Source of the DNA: a virus
Virus record (IMG/VR): IMGVR_UViG_3300021957_000275
Span: 1 to 25,337 of that record
Reading direction: 5' to 3' (one strand)
Length of the DNA: 25,337 nt
Shown here one piece after another: positions 14,035 to 24,516 of the stretch. How positions within the stretch are numbered: the stretch's first letter is position 1; each line of letters opens with the position of its first letter. A program made the translations under genes and the position numbers. The notes beneath the pieces were generated by a model. It worked only from the letters and a program-made list of their open reading frames with translations. It was not told the DNA's origin and ran no database searches.

Positions 14035-17000
14035 TATTTCTTCTCCATACTTTTTTCTAGCTCGTTTAATCTAGCTTCTAATTTATTTATAAGATTTTGT
14101 TGTTCCTTTATAGCTTCTACTAGTACTGGAACAACTGCTTGATAATTTACTACTTTGTGTTCTTCCCCATCGATATTTGTAATATCTTTTACAACCTCGG
14201 GTATTACTTCTTCTACTTCTTGAGCAATAAATCCTAAATTGTCTTTCGACTTACTTTCATCAATCCAATCAAACTTTACACCTCTTAATTTGAGAGTTTT
14301 ATCTAGTGATCCTTCTAAGTCTCTTACATTTTCTTTTAACCTAGCATCTGAAGTTGTTGTAGTTGAATAAGCAGTAATATCTCCTTTAGCATGAAAAGCA
14401 CCAGTAGGAGTAAATTGGAAGACATCGCCTTGGCCACTGTTATTACTGAATATTTTCATATTACCAACACCAGTTCCAGAAGCATGATACCACAATGTCA
14501 TTTGTGGACCGGCCGAATGATAGAAGTTTAAGCCTCTTCTAGCGGATTGAGAACTAGTTGTGCCACCTCTGTAATTAGACTGCTCATAAGGATTAATCTT
14601 ATATGTTGTACCATTAAAGTTTACTTGGCCTGATAAGTTTATAGCAGCAATATTTTGAAGGTTCTTACTAGCATCTATTACAGTAGTGCCATTTTGTTCA
14701 TAAGTATTTGTCGCATTAAATGAACCTGCAGGCGGTGTATCACCATATGACGTTCCTGCAAATACCGACTTTGTACGTATGTCTTGTGCGCCACTGGCTA
14801 AAGTTAAGAATGCAAATGCATTATTACTATGAACAGCACCAGTATGAACTATAATACCTCTACTAGTATTCACTGATAACGCTAATGCATTGGTATGAGT
14901 AGCAATATCAAATTGACTACTACCTGAAGTACCTGCTACGTTTTTACCAACTTTCCAATCTGTACCAGATGAGGCTCCTAAGTAAATATATCCTGAGGTT
15001 GCGCCTGAAGCTATATTTGAAAATCGAGCTATTTGATTAGATGTTCCATTAGCACCGGCAATTTTATCAACAAATAGTTCATTATCTAATTCAGTAATAC
15101 CAACAACGTTTAGAGTGTTTAATATACTTACAGAGCCACTAATTGTACCACCACCCTTACTGTATAAGTTAGAGATACTTGGTACAGCAACTGCATCAAC
15201 CCATGCTGCTGTAGTACCATCGTTGTGATAGAACTTTAGCTTACCTACCGAAGTATCAAACCAAAGTTCACAATTATCTGCATGAGTAGTAATCGTTGGA
15301 GTAGTACTTCCAGTGAAAATCATTGGAATACGTTTTGTTTCTTGCCATACCCCAGAATTTTTACTCTTAACAGCAATTGCGCCAGATCTATAATCGCCAT
15401 TAATAGTATGTCGCCATGAGCTATCATACGCTTGTGCATATCCAGCACCATCTGTTGCGTTTCCACTAAAGTTAGAAGTACCTGAACTGTAATAGAAAAT
15501 ACCATTACCATTAACAGCTTCTACATTCTGCGCAGAATTTGACCGAGTATTAATAAACGCTTGGCCATCAATATTGTTAACAGTAACTGCAACGCTGTTT
15601 GTCCAGCTTCCACTACCATTTACACTTGCACTTGCAGTACCAGTAGCGTCACCTGTTAATGTTACAGTATCAGTTCTTGCTGTTGTCCATGTATCTGCAT
15701 TTGGATGATAGTCATCTCTAAATATTTGCTGGTTTTTATATTTTAGCGCGGTTGTGTTGTGGGGAAGGCTAAGGCCACCGCTGTCAGCACTAGTACCATA
15801 CGCGAGAACTAAGTTTTTACTTGGATTTCTTGCAACCCACCATGCTTCAGTTATTCCATTTACAGAGTTACGAACGCCTCCAAATGTCGCTCCACCCCAG
15901 CCTGAAGTCGAGCGATTTAGTCTTGCGCCTTCTGTATAGTTACCTGTAGAGTCTGAATTAAAATATAATTGACCATTGAATGATACATCACCAGTTGCAG
16001 TATCATTAGCGTCGCTTCTTAAAAATGATGCTGCATGCAAACTATCAACAGTATCTGCATTTGTTGCGTTTGTTGCATTCGCAATAGTTGTAATATTAGA
16101 ACTAAAGTTTGATGCTGTAAGAATATTACTGCTATTGTGTTTTAAAGAAGAACCACTACCTGTCGCAAATGCAATACCATCGTTATTATCATTCTGAGAA
16201 GAAATTACTAATACCGCGCCCGAGTGTCCTCCAGTGTTAGTTGTGTGCCTAATATATGCTCTATCAGAAAAGTCTGTAACACCTTCTTTATCAAAGCCCG
16301 TAAAATCAATAGTTCTAGATTGATTAGAAGTTGTTGGATCGCCTTCTAAATGAATATTACCAAATACACTTATCTCACCATGAACTGGTTCAGTAACATC
16401 AATAACAGTACAGTTTGCTATATGGTAACTAAAGTTTCCACTTCCCCCACTAGTATATACATGACCGCCACCACCGAAACTTCCACTATCACCACAGTGA
16501 GATACTCTAGCATACCATTCCCATTTGCCAGTACCCGCAGTACTTGATAACCAATACGACGTGTTATTTGATCCCTGAGCATTTTCTGCAATTACGAAAC
16601 TTTTACTTGTTGGTAATTTAGCTTGAAAAATTTGTACAAATGTATGGTTATCTTCTGAAGGTATTGTTTGAATAAAACCACCAAAACCAGGAGAAGATGA
16701 GCCACCATTATGATTAACTTTCAAGACATACCCAGAACTATTAGGAGCTGTGCCACCAGAACTTACTGATGCAAGTTCACGCGTAACAGTTACTGCACCA
16801 CCGGCTGTATTATTATAAACTCCAACAGTATTAGTTCCATCTCTAAAATCTTCATCAGGATATAGTCTTCTACCACTATTTCTCATTGATGTAATAATAG
16901 GATTCCATGGGCCACGTTCTGTAGAGCTACTTGGTAGGTCTAATACTACTTTGCCATCAACTAATACTCGCTGTGCATTTAAATCTCCATTTACTGTAAA

Positions 17001-20000
17001 TCCACCATCGCTATGATTATGATTATGCGAGTCATTACTAATAGCAACTGATAGTGTTACATTAGCAGAACCATCCCATGATACTGAACCTGAAGCATCT
17101 CCACTTAATGACAATGTTCTTGGTGTTGTCCATTTGTCAGCATTAGGATGATAAGCATCATTAAAATATCTAGAGCCATTGTTGTCGCTGGAGCCTTTCC
17201 ACAAGTCTCCATCTGGACCCATCCAAGCAGCGACGCCTGAAGCTCCATTACCAAAAGCAACACCAGCAGCACCTTCATAATAGTTAAGATATGTAGCTGA
17301 ATTAATTTCGGAATCTAGGTGTAGATTACCATTTGTGCATTTGATCTCAGCTTGTTTATTGGTTACATTTCCACCAAGTATTAATTTACCTTGTTTTGAA
17401 GCGTCTGAAAAACTGCCAAGTAATAATGTGCTTTCTATTGCTGCACCAGTGGTAGTAGTCTCAAATCGTTTTACATTAGAAGCATAAAGTTTTACTGTGT
17501 GATCATTATTATTGCCATTACTATTCGAAGCCACTATTAAGTTATATGCTCCAGATAAGCCGCCTCTAAGTTTTATTCCTCTATAAGTATTCCACATTAT
17601 TCCATCGAAAGCGCCACTTGTTCCTGGTCTCGATGTTGGAGTAGTTCCATATGCTGCGTTCCAAAGAACGTGATTCGCGTCTGTCGCTGAAGCTCCATTA
17701 AACCATATCGATGAATTAGCGTGAGTTCTTGATAATCTTATACCATTAGCTTGAGTTATAATACCACTATTAAACGACGATTGCGTTGAAGTAGTCGCGC
17801 CTCGACCCGTGACACTAGCTAATGTATCTGTTTCAGAATAAGCTCCATTATAAGCTGTTGATATTGTCCATGTCCTATTTCCAGTACCATCAACGCTTTG
17901 AGTTGCTGTTCCTGTAATTGCTCCATTTAGTGTTACTGTATGACTTCTAGCGGTTGTCCATTTGTCAGCATTTGGATGATAGTTGTCCTGAAAGATTCTT
18001 TGCCATGAATACCATGTAGAACCAGAATCGTTCATTCCTCTAATAAATGTGCCGGCACCAGTTCTCTCATGCGCAAGCTGCATTGTAAAACCAGCACCGG
18101 CTTTGTCATTACCAACAACCAACATACTACCATATGTAAATGGCGCATTAGTATTACCAGTAGCCGTTCCATTATATATGTTATAAAAACCAGATTTAGC
18201 TAAGTTGTCAAAGTTTTGAGCTCCATTAAGCATAACTGTTTTTGCTTTAAATGAACCATTAACTTCAAGTAAAGCGTCTGGCGAACTTGTTCCTATACCA
18301 GTCTCACCATTTGATTCTATGTGAAGTCTGTCCTGATTACCAGTACCCGTGGATATTGAAAAGCTTGCGCCATTAGAACCAGCAATACCAGCTTTCCATT
18401 CAGCAGCACTATTAGTACCTCTACCAAATGTTATTTGAGGAGCGTTACTACCTCTTACATGAATACCCTTATAATTAGCAGCCTCATTAACTTCTAATTT
18501 GTTGCCTGGATTAGAGTCGTTAATACCAAAATTGCCATTTTGTAACACTGTTACATAAGGTCCTGTAACGTTAGTATACGATGGCGTCGCACCCTGTCCA
18601 TATAAATCTAATCTATAGCCCTGACTACTTCCTCGAGTTGAAAAATCCCAACGCATAGCACCGTTGCTATCAAAGAATAGCTCAGCTGGGTCATCAGTAG
18701 TCGATCTTATTCTCACAGTTGCTCTTGCAGTAGTATCTTCAAATATTGCAGCAACTGAACCACTTGAATATGAAGCTCCAGTAGATTTTACGTGTAATTG
18801 AGCATCTGGTGATGTATTACTAATACCAACCTTTCCGGCTTTAATAGTTAATTCATCCCTATAACTTGCAGAATGGTTACTCGCTGTTCCTAATCTAAGC
18901 TCTGTTGTCCAGCCAGCGTCATGTTTAAAATATAACCTACCAGCATTATGTTCTGCGCTATTATACATTCCACTAAGAGTGATTTGGCCATCAGCCGCAC
19001 CCGGATCAAGTATATGCAATACTGATTCTGGTGTAGACATGTTAATACCAATATCACCGGCTGTAGTAATTCTCATTCTTTCGGTATCGGTATCTGTCGT
19101 AAATGTTAAGAATCCACCTGTACTTGCTCCACCTCTGTAGAACTTAATGTTAGCATTAGATGTAGTACCATAATGTAATCCAAATTTAAATGCATATTGA
19201 CTAGAACCATTTCCGGTGCCGTTATTATATAATGACATTCTAAAATTAGATTCAGTACCATTAATCCAATTAGCCCATAAATTTCCTGAATTAACAGTTG
19301 TAGTTTGCATGCCAAGATAATCAGATCCTTGATTTACCTTAAAAGTACCATTAACGTGTAACGTAGTATCAGGTGTAAACACACCACTACCAATACCCAC
19401 TCTACCATTTGCCCTGATAAACATTTTGGTTGAAGGCGCTGCTTGACCCGATGTTGATGTTCTAAACTCTAGTCTACCATTGTAGTTTCCATCATCTGTA
19501 GAAGTAATTTGCGATGTATTCCATATACTAGTATTACCTGGATGGCCAGTTCTAAATGTTAATTTAGCAGCACTTTGATCGTATCGTGACGCAATTGTAA
19601 TACCTGTCGATGCGGTTTCAGGATTACCTACCTGTAAATCGGTATGTGGATATGTGCCTGGATCAATATTAATACCTGCAGTATATGTTGTTCCATCTTG
19701 ATAGAAGCCCATAATACGTGTATGATCTGCACCTGAGTTTAGTAGACCAATATAACCAACGCCTCTATCAGAACTGCTTCGACCACCTTCAATTAATAAA
19801 CCACGATCATTAGAATGGTTAATTAATATTGCACCACCAGTATTATCAGAATCAGTACCGCCCTGGAACCTAGCAACTAAGTTAAACGCACTAGATGTAT
19901 TTGGACCTTTTACATGAAGTTGAGGCGTGTTAAGAGTTAAATCTCCATCAGTCGGATCGATATCACCAATACCAACAGCGCCTCCAATAACTCGTATCCT

Positions 20001-23000
20001 TTCAACGCCACCAGTAACAACTCTCCACTGATCGCCACTATCAAACTCCATATATGTGTTTGAATCACTAGTATGTTCTATTTTTTGTGGTACAAATAAA
20101 GTTCCACCAACACTAAAGTTACCAGATGAAGATGAGTGGTTATGCGAATCGTTAGCTACTACTACAGGAATTGTTGTAGTACCAGAACCAGAAGCATCGC
20201 CAGTTAGCGTTATTGTTTGGTTACCCGTTAGGTATGTACTTGAATCAACTGAACCATCGGCTTTTAAGAATTGAGACGATGTACCACCAGTTTTAACAAT
20301 TGTCGCGCCTTGAACAGTTGATGAACCTGTGATAGTACCACTTACCGCTAATGTCGAAGTAATACTTACTGATCCACTAATTGCCCCACCGGTCTTATCA
20401 TATTTAGTTGATACATCAGGAATTGCTGATGCTGTTACCCAAACAGAACCATTGTAGATTTTTAAATTACCTGAAGTAGAATCCCACCATAATCTTCCAG
20501 TAGAAGCAGTAGGTGCCGAAGTTTGTGTGGGTACATCAATGACTAAACTATTATATGTTCCATCTACATCACCACCAAAAGTCGTCGTAGTAGTTAATAG
20601 GTTTGTAATATTACTAGTAAAGTTTGCTGCAGTAAGAATATTGCTACTATTATGTTTTAATGTAGAACTCGCATGTGTAGTAAACGCAATACCATCTCCT
20701 GAATCATTACCAGATTTAAGTTCTAATACAGAATTTGAGTGGCCACCAACAGCTTCAGTATGCCTAATATAAGCCTTGTCTGATTTATCTCCACCTGATT
20801 CTTTATCCCATGCTGACCAATAAACTCCTAGGTTTTGATTAGTCTCTGAATAAGTATCTCTATCAAAGTTAATACCATGTGAGAATTGAAATTTATCTTC
20901 AGCATGATCCCAAAGAATTTTAGATCCTGCTCCACCAATGATCAGTCCTGATTCATCCGCAGCAGAACTTGAAGCAGCACCAGCAGATACAGTAATTGTT
21001 TTATCTTGAACATCTAAATCTGTTACTGATACAGTATTAATATCACCTGTAATATTTAAATCACCGGTAACATTTAATGTCGCAAAGGTAGGTGAATCAG
21101 TAGTTCTTAAATTCTGATTCATTAAGTGAACTTCGGTATTACCTTGTCCAGTATTAATATGGCTTGTATAAAGACCACCATCAATATTTAAATTACCAGC
21201 TGCAGATAATGTAGCTCTTTCTGTTACAGTGCCACCATCTCTAACATGAAATGTCATTTTACCAGTACCAGAACTTGATTCAGCAAGAGTTGCTACTCGT
21301 ATTTGACCAAATATTCTTGAGGCCGCGGTAGTACTAGCCTCTTTTATACCTAAAGATAATGTCGCAGTTTCATTAGTACCTGTTCCTGTTCCATAAGATT
21401 TTGTATTAAATATTCCTACATTAAAATCACCATCAACGCTTCCTTGAATATGAACTGGAAATTCAGGACTATCAGTATGAATACCAACCTTACTATTACC
21501 ATTTGCAGTTGCAGATTGAAATGACATCATATTAGAAGGATAATCACCTTCATCTCTAATTCTTAAATGAGTTGCATTAGACTGCCAAATTCTCCAATCT
21601 AATGAACCATTTGTATAGTATAAAAGATTATTATGGCTGCTTACTCCACCTCTATCCATACGTATACTAGCATGGCCAGATGAATCTACCTTTATACCAG
21701 AAGACGCATCTGATACAGTTAAAGGAGCATCGACTATTGTTGCCCCATTTAAATAAGTTGTTCCATTGTTATATAAATCATAAGTTCCATGCAAAGCAGT
21801 TATCGATGGACCAAATGTACCTTTTCTTGCAACAACGCCATCACTAGCACCATTAGCAAATAATGTACCGTCTGTTAAATAAAGATTTTGATTGTCTAAA
21901 TCAAAGTATGCTATTTCGTCAACGTGAGAATGATTAGTAAAACTAGTAGTATTATTAATTTTACCGAATGATATTTTTCTACCTGTTTGAGCAGGACCAT
22001 AAATCATTGTGGCCCAATCACCGCTGGTGCCATTATCATTCCATAACATCATACCATAAGATGTTGTACCATTATCATAGACAGAAACTCTATGCGCCGC
22101 AGTGTTAGTAGCATCATTTGTAAGTCTAATAGTAGGAGCAATTAAGTTGCCTGTACCTTGAACTTCAACATTACCTGTACTTGAAATATCTAATCGATTT
22201 GAATTACCAGTTCTAATTTGTAAAGCATGAGCTCCATGAGTACCAATCGACACGTAATTGCCATCAGCACCAACTCTTTCTTGATATTCTACAAGCGTAC
22301 CATCATTGCCATGATCGCCATATGTTCTAGTTATGAATCCACCCAGTTCATTTCGATAAGTCGCGATTTGAGTAGTGGTCGAATCATTACGAACAGAAAT
22401 TAAATCAGACGCGCCAGCACCAATATGAAGACCATCAGCGTTTAAGATTCCATTAACTAAAACACCCCATGATGCAGTTTGAAGTTTTGCAGTACCACCT
22501 CCAGCAAATAGTTGTACATCAGTTGGAGTAGCTATTATTACATTAGCGTTATTACTAGGATTTCTAACTATAAGACCACTTGTATCTAAATATAAACTTC
22601 CTACTCCAGTATCTTGTATAAAACTGTGTGTGCCACTATGATAAATCTGTAAATCATCACTAGATCCAAACTTAGCCTTATAACCATCATTCCAACGATA
22701 ATTAGCTCTAATAGTTGAATCAACATAACTTTCTAAGTTGTGCGTTATACTTTCTGAATAATCATAAGCAAACAACTGATTAATTCTCATACCAGTACTA
22801 GCAAAATCAGTAAATGTATATCTTATTGCGTTAGTAGAAGTACCACTACCGCCGTGATAATGATTAACTGTAGAGTACGGAAAATCAGCCACATCGTAGA
22901 TAGAAGTCCAATTTGCTCCCGAATCAGTTGAATGCTCAATCTCAATACTTTTAGCTCTAAAAGATGGATGTCCAAATTGAACACCATAATATTGCGCATA

Positions 23001-24488
23001 ACTAAGTTGCCCACCGGTAATTGTAATTACAATAGTATCTGTAGTTCCTGCAGCATGACTAAAACTAGCAAATGAGCCTGTCGAGGTAAACATGTTTCCA
23101 ATGCTACTAGGAGTGTAAGCGCTTCCATTCTTAGTAATAGTTACAGTTAGTCGTCTATCAGCTCCAGCTAAATTGTTCGGTGATAAGCCTGGAATATAAA
23201 AGTGGTTACTAGCTTCTTCAAAACCAGAATTCGCAGTAAAACCGCCAATAATCATTGAGCTGTTTAATAGATCAGACGCTGATTGGCTTGTACCAATAAA
23301 TTTACCTCTTTGTAATATTAATTGTCCTGTAGTAGAAGTTTGTGCTCTTCTTAGAGTTAAATCTTCATTGTGAGAACCAATAATACCAGTATCAACTTGA
23401 ATCTCTTTATTAAAATAGAAGTTAGGTCTATCAGTCATTAAATGCGCATGAGCTGCATTACCTGGTCCCATTTCAATATAACCATAGGGAGTAGAGTGTC
23501 TTAAGTAAGTGCTATTATAATCTAAATAAGAACTTGTTTGGCCATCTAGATATAATCTACCATTATTATCAAAAGTTGCTGCAGTTACAATATTACCAGC
23601 GCCACCAGTTTTAATAATAAACTTATTATCATCCATCTGAAGTCTGACGTCGTAGTCATCAGATGCGCTATCTTTAAAATCAATATATGGATCTGCGGCT
23701 CCTGCAGTCCGTGCAATTTCTATGCCACCACTATCGCCTAAGTATACATGAGCGCCTGATGTTGAACCAACAAATAGACCTGCGTCCATTCTATAATGTG
23801 TAGCGCCACTAAATAGAAGTTCTGTATGATTTGTCGAAATGCCAGTCGTTATGTGTCTTATTTGGCCCGATTTACTTTGTGATGTTCCATCAGCCTTTTT
23901 TGATCTTGTTTGGAAATATAGTGGTGATGAATTGTTTGTTGTATCATTAACAGTAGGACTTTGAGTCATTAAGTAGACTGAACCACCAGTGCTGCCTTCA
24001 AAGAAAGATACTGCGCCAGATTCGTCTGGTCTAATATACATTGTTTGACCAGAGGTATGTTTAATCCTCATAGCACTCGCATGAGTACCTCTAATATAGG
24101 GATTGGCACCACCAATATCGAGAATATTTCCTACAACATTTACGCCGTTAGAAGTAGTTTCAAACTTAGGAGCATTATTGTGATAAAGAGTTACTGCTCC
24201 ATTTTCTATAAATCTAGCTTGAGTTTCGTTATTATCTGAATTTACAAAATAAGTCTCTTGACTTCTAATTCGCAATACACCATTATTCTGAGTATTTTGT
24301 ATATGTGAATCAGTACCATCATGCCATATTCTAAGGTCAGCCCCATTACCAAACCTCGCCTTAATATTATCTGCAAAGTCCAGGTTACTAGCGACGTCAG
24401 CAACGACAAGTTGCCCTGATGAATTGACTATTAATTGACCGCCTACTTCTAGGCCGTTCTTTATTCTAAAGTTGTGATCTGTTGCCAT
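14034..24488 (-). CDS. Giant tail fibre protein (3484 residues) with S74 C-terminal chaperone
   Basis: An uninterrupted 10.5-kb gene. N-terminus MATDHNFRIKNGLEVGGQ, then FGNGADLRIWHDGTDSHIQN (a repeated marine-phage fibre motif, seen again as FGSSDDLQIYHSGTHSFIQD near residue 610). The shaft is beta-rich and Gly/Ser/Thr/Asn-rich, with many NVGIGT..P..LHV-type modules (near residues 1006, 1517, 1700, 1820, 1886, 1990 and 2065), three YHPNAD.WTT.R modules (near 2170, 2447, 2926) and TGDASG/DSHNH repeats. The C-terminal ~105 residues are a Peptidase_S74 intramolecular chaperone: SDARLKENV with Ser3380 and Lys3385, GFIAQEVEEVIPEVV, and a final helical coil rich in Leu/Glu/Lys. The family trimerises fibres and cleaves itself off. 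A strong GGAGAAC ribosome site and a late promoter precede the gene. It is probably the main receptor-binding fibre, two to three times longer than T4 gp34 or gp37. Confidence 0.9.
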   Translation of the reverse strand: MATDHNFRIKNGLEVGGQLIVNSSGQLVVADVASNLDFADNIKARFGNGADLRIWHDGTDSHIQNTQNNGVLRIRSQETYFVNSDNNETQARFIENGAVTLYHNNAPKFETTSNGVNVVGNILDIGGANPYIRGTHASAMRIKHTSGQTMYIRPDESGAVSFFEGSTGGSVYLMTQSPTVNDTTNNSSPLYFQTRSKKADGTSQSKSGQIRHITTGISTNHTELLFSGATHYRMDAGLFVGSTSGAHVYLGDSGGIEIARTAGAADPYIDFKDSASDDYDVRLQMDDNKFIIKTGGAGNIVTAATFDNNGRLYLDGQTSSYLDYNSTYLRHSTPYGYIEMGPGNAAHAHLMTDRPNFYFNKEIQVDTGIIGSHNEDLTLRRAQTSTTGQLILQRGKFIGTSQSASDLLNSSMIIGGFTANSGFEEASNHFYIPGLSPNNLAGADRRLTVTITKNGSAYTPSSIGNMFTSTGSFASFSHAAGTTDTIVITITGGQLSYAQYYGVQFGHPSFRAKSIEIEHSTDSGANWTSIYDVADFPYSTVNHYHGGSGTSTNAIRYTFTDFASTGMRINQLFAYDYSESITHNLESYVDSTIRANYRWNDGYKAKFGSSDDLQIYHSGTHSFIQDTGVGSLYLDTSGLIVRNPSNNANVIIATPTDVQLFAGGGTAKLQTASWGVLVNGILNADGLHIGAGASDLISVRNDSTTTQIATYRNELGGFITRTYGDHGNDGTLVEYQERVGADGNYVSIGTHGAHALQIRTGNSNRLDISSTGNVEVQGTGNLIAPTIRLTNDATNTAAHRVSVYDNGTTSYGMMLWNDNGTSGDWATMIYGPAQTGRKISFGKINNTTSFTNHSHVDEIAYFDLDNQNLYLTDGTLFANGASDGVVARKGTFGPSITALHGTYDLYNNGTTYLNGATIVDAPLTVSDASSGIKVDSSGHASIRMDRGGVSSHNNLLYYTNGSLDWRIWQSNATHLRIRDEGDYPSNMMSFQSATANGNSKVGIHTDSPEFPVHIQGSVDGDFNVGIFNTKSYGTGTGTNETATLSLGIKEASTTAASRIFGQIRVATLAESSSGTGKMTFHVRDGGTVTERATLSAAGNLNIDGGLYTSHINTGQGNTEVHLMNQNLRTTDSPTFATLNVTGDLNITGDINTVSVTDLDVQDKTITVSAGAASSSAADESGLIIGGAGSKILWDHAEDKFQFSHGINFDRDTYSETNQNLGVYWSAWDKESGGDKSDKAYIRHTEAVGGHSNSVLELKSGNDSGDGIAFTTHASSTLKHNSSNILTAANFTSNITNLLTTTTTFGGDVDGTYNSLVIDVPTQTSAPTASTGRLWWDSTSGNLKIYNGSVWVTASAIPDVSTKYDKTGGAISGSVSITSTLAVSGTITGSSTVQGATIVKTGGTSSQFLKADGSVDSSTYLTGNQTITLTGDASGSGTTTIPVVVANDSHNHSSSSGNFSVGGTLFVPQKIEHTSDSNTYMEFDSGDQWRVVTGGVERIRVIGGAVGIGDIDPTDGDLTLNTPQLHVKGPNTSSAFNLVARFQGGTDSDNTGGAILINHSNDRGLLIEGGRSSSDRGVGYIGLLNSGADHTRIMGFYQDGTTYTAGINIDPGTYPHTDLQVGNPETASTGITIASRYDQSAAKLTFRTGHPGNTSIWNTSQITSTDDGNYNGRLEFRTSTSGQAAPSTKMFIRANGRVGIGSGVFTPDTTLHVNGTFKVNQGSDYLGMQTTTVNSGNLWANWINGTESNFRMSLYNNGTGNGSSQYAFKFGLHYGTTSNANIKFYRGGASTGGFLTFTTDTDTERMRITTAGDIGINMSTPESVLHILDPGAADGQITLSGMYNSAEHNAGRLYFKHDAGWTTELRLGTASNHSASYRDELTIKAGKVGISNTSPDAQLHVKSTGASYSSGSVAAIFEDTTARATVRIRSTTDDPAELFFDSNGAMRWDFSTRGSSQGYRLDLYGQGATPSYTNVTGPYVTVLQNGNFGINDSNPGNKLEVNEAANYKGIHVRGSNAPQITFGRGTNSAAEWKAGIAGSNGASFSISTGTGNQDRLHIESNGETGIGTSSPDALLEVNGSFKAKTVMLNGAQNFDNLAKSGFYNIYNGTATGNTNAPFTYGSMLVVGNDKAGAGFTMQLAHERTGAGTFIRGMNDSGSTWYSWQRIFQDNYHPNADKWTTARSHTVTLNGAITGTATQSVDGTGNRTWTISTAYNGAYSETDTLASVTGRGATTSTQSSFNSGIITQANGIRLSRTHANSSIWFNGASATDANHVLWNAAYGTTPTSRPGTSGAFDGIMWNTYRGIKLRGGLSGAYNLIVASNSNGNNNDHTVKLYASNVKRFETTTTGAAIESTLLLGSFSDASKQGKLILGGNVTNKQAEIKCTNGNLHLDSEINSATYLNYYEGAAGVAFGNGASGVAAWMGPDGDLWKGSSDNNGSRYFNDAYHPNADKWTTPRTLSLSGDASGSVSWDGSANVTLSVAISNDSHNHNHSDGGFTVNGDLNAQRVLVDGKVVLDLPSSSTERGPWNPIITSMRNSGRRLYPDEDFRDGTNTVGVYNNTAGGAVTVTRELASVSSGGTAPNSSGYVLKVNHNGGSSSPGFGGFIQTIPSEDNHTFVQIFQAKLPTSKSFVIAENAQGSNNTSYWLSSTAGTGKWEWYARVSHCGDSGSFGGGGHVYTSGGSGNFSYHIANCTVIDVTEPVHGEISVFGNIHLEGDPTTSNQSRTIDFTGFDKEGVTDFSDRAYIRHTTNTGGHSGAVLVISSQNDNNDGIAFATGSGSSLKHNSSNILTASNFSSNITTIANATNATNADTVDSLHAASFLRSDANDTATGDVSFNGQLYFNSDSTGNYTEGARLNRSTSGWGGATFGGVRNSVNGITEAWWVARNPSKNLVLAYGTSADSGGLSLPHNTTALKYKNQQIFRDDYHPNADTWTTARTDTVTLTGDATGTASASVNGSGSWTNSVAVTVNNIDGQAFINTRSNSAQNVEAVNGNGIFYYSSGTSNFSGNATDGAGYAQAYDSSWRHTINGDYRSGAIAVKSKNSGVWQETKRIPMIFTGSTTPTITTHADNCELWFDTSVGKLKFYHNDGTTAAWVDAVAVPSISNLYSKGGGTISGSVSILNTLNVVGITELDNELFVDKIAGANGTSNQIARFSNIASGATSGYIYLGASSGTDWKVGKNVAGTSGSSQFDIATHTNALALSVNTSRGIIVHTGAVHSNNAFAFLTLASGAQDIRTKSVFAGTSYGDTPPAGSFNATNTYEQNGTTVIDASKNLQNIAAINLSGQVNFNGTTYKINPYEQSNYRGGTTSSQSARRGLNFYHSAGPQMTLWYHASGTGVGNMKIFSNNSGQGDVFQFTPTGAFHAKGDITAYSTTTTSDARLKENVRDLEGSLDKTLKLRGVKFDWIDESKSKDNLGFIAQEVEEVIPEVVKDITNIDGEEHKVVNYQAVVPVLVEAIKEQQNLINKLEARLNELEKSMEKK
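14037..14351 (-). other. Peptidase_S74 self-cleaving chaperone domain of the giant fibre
   Basis: This is the C-terminal chaperone domain of residues 3380-3484. Ser3380 and Lys3385 are five residues apart, the same spacing as the catalytic Ser/Lys pair of the endosialidase-type S74 domains. Autocleavage before Ser3380 would release a ~105-residue peptide after fibre trimerisation. The terminal helix (QNLINKLEARLNELEKSM) fits the trimeric coiled coil. Cleavage is inferred from family knowledge, not seen. Confidence 0.85.
14084..14091 (-). promoter_or_regulatory. Possible late promoter inside the 3' end of the giant fibre gene
   Basis: An exact TATAAATA on the coding strand, spanning codons of the terminal coiled coil (LINK region), 49 bases before the ATG at 14034. 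The distance is right for a late promoter serving the 85-residue protein and the two paralogues. Because it also encodes a Leu-Ile-Asn-Lys stretch in an AT-rich genome, chance occurrence is possible. Confidence 0.5.
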
Positions 24489-24516
24489 GTGTTCTCCGTT
24501 TCACTGTCCACGGTTA

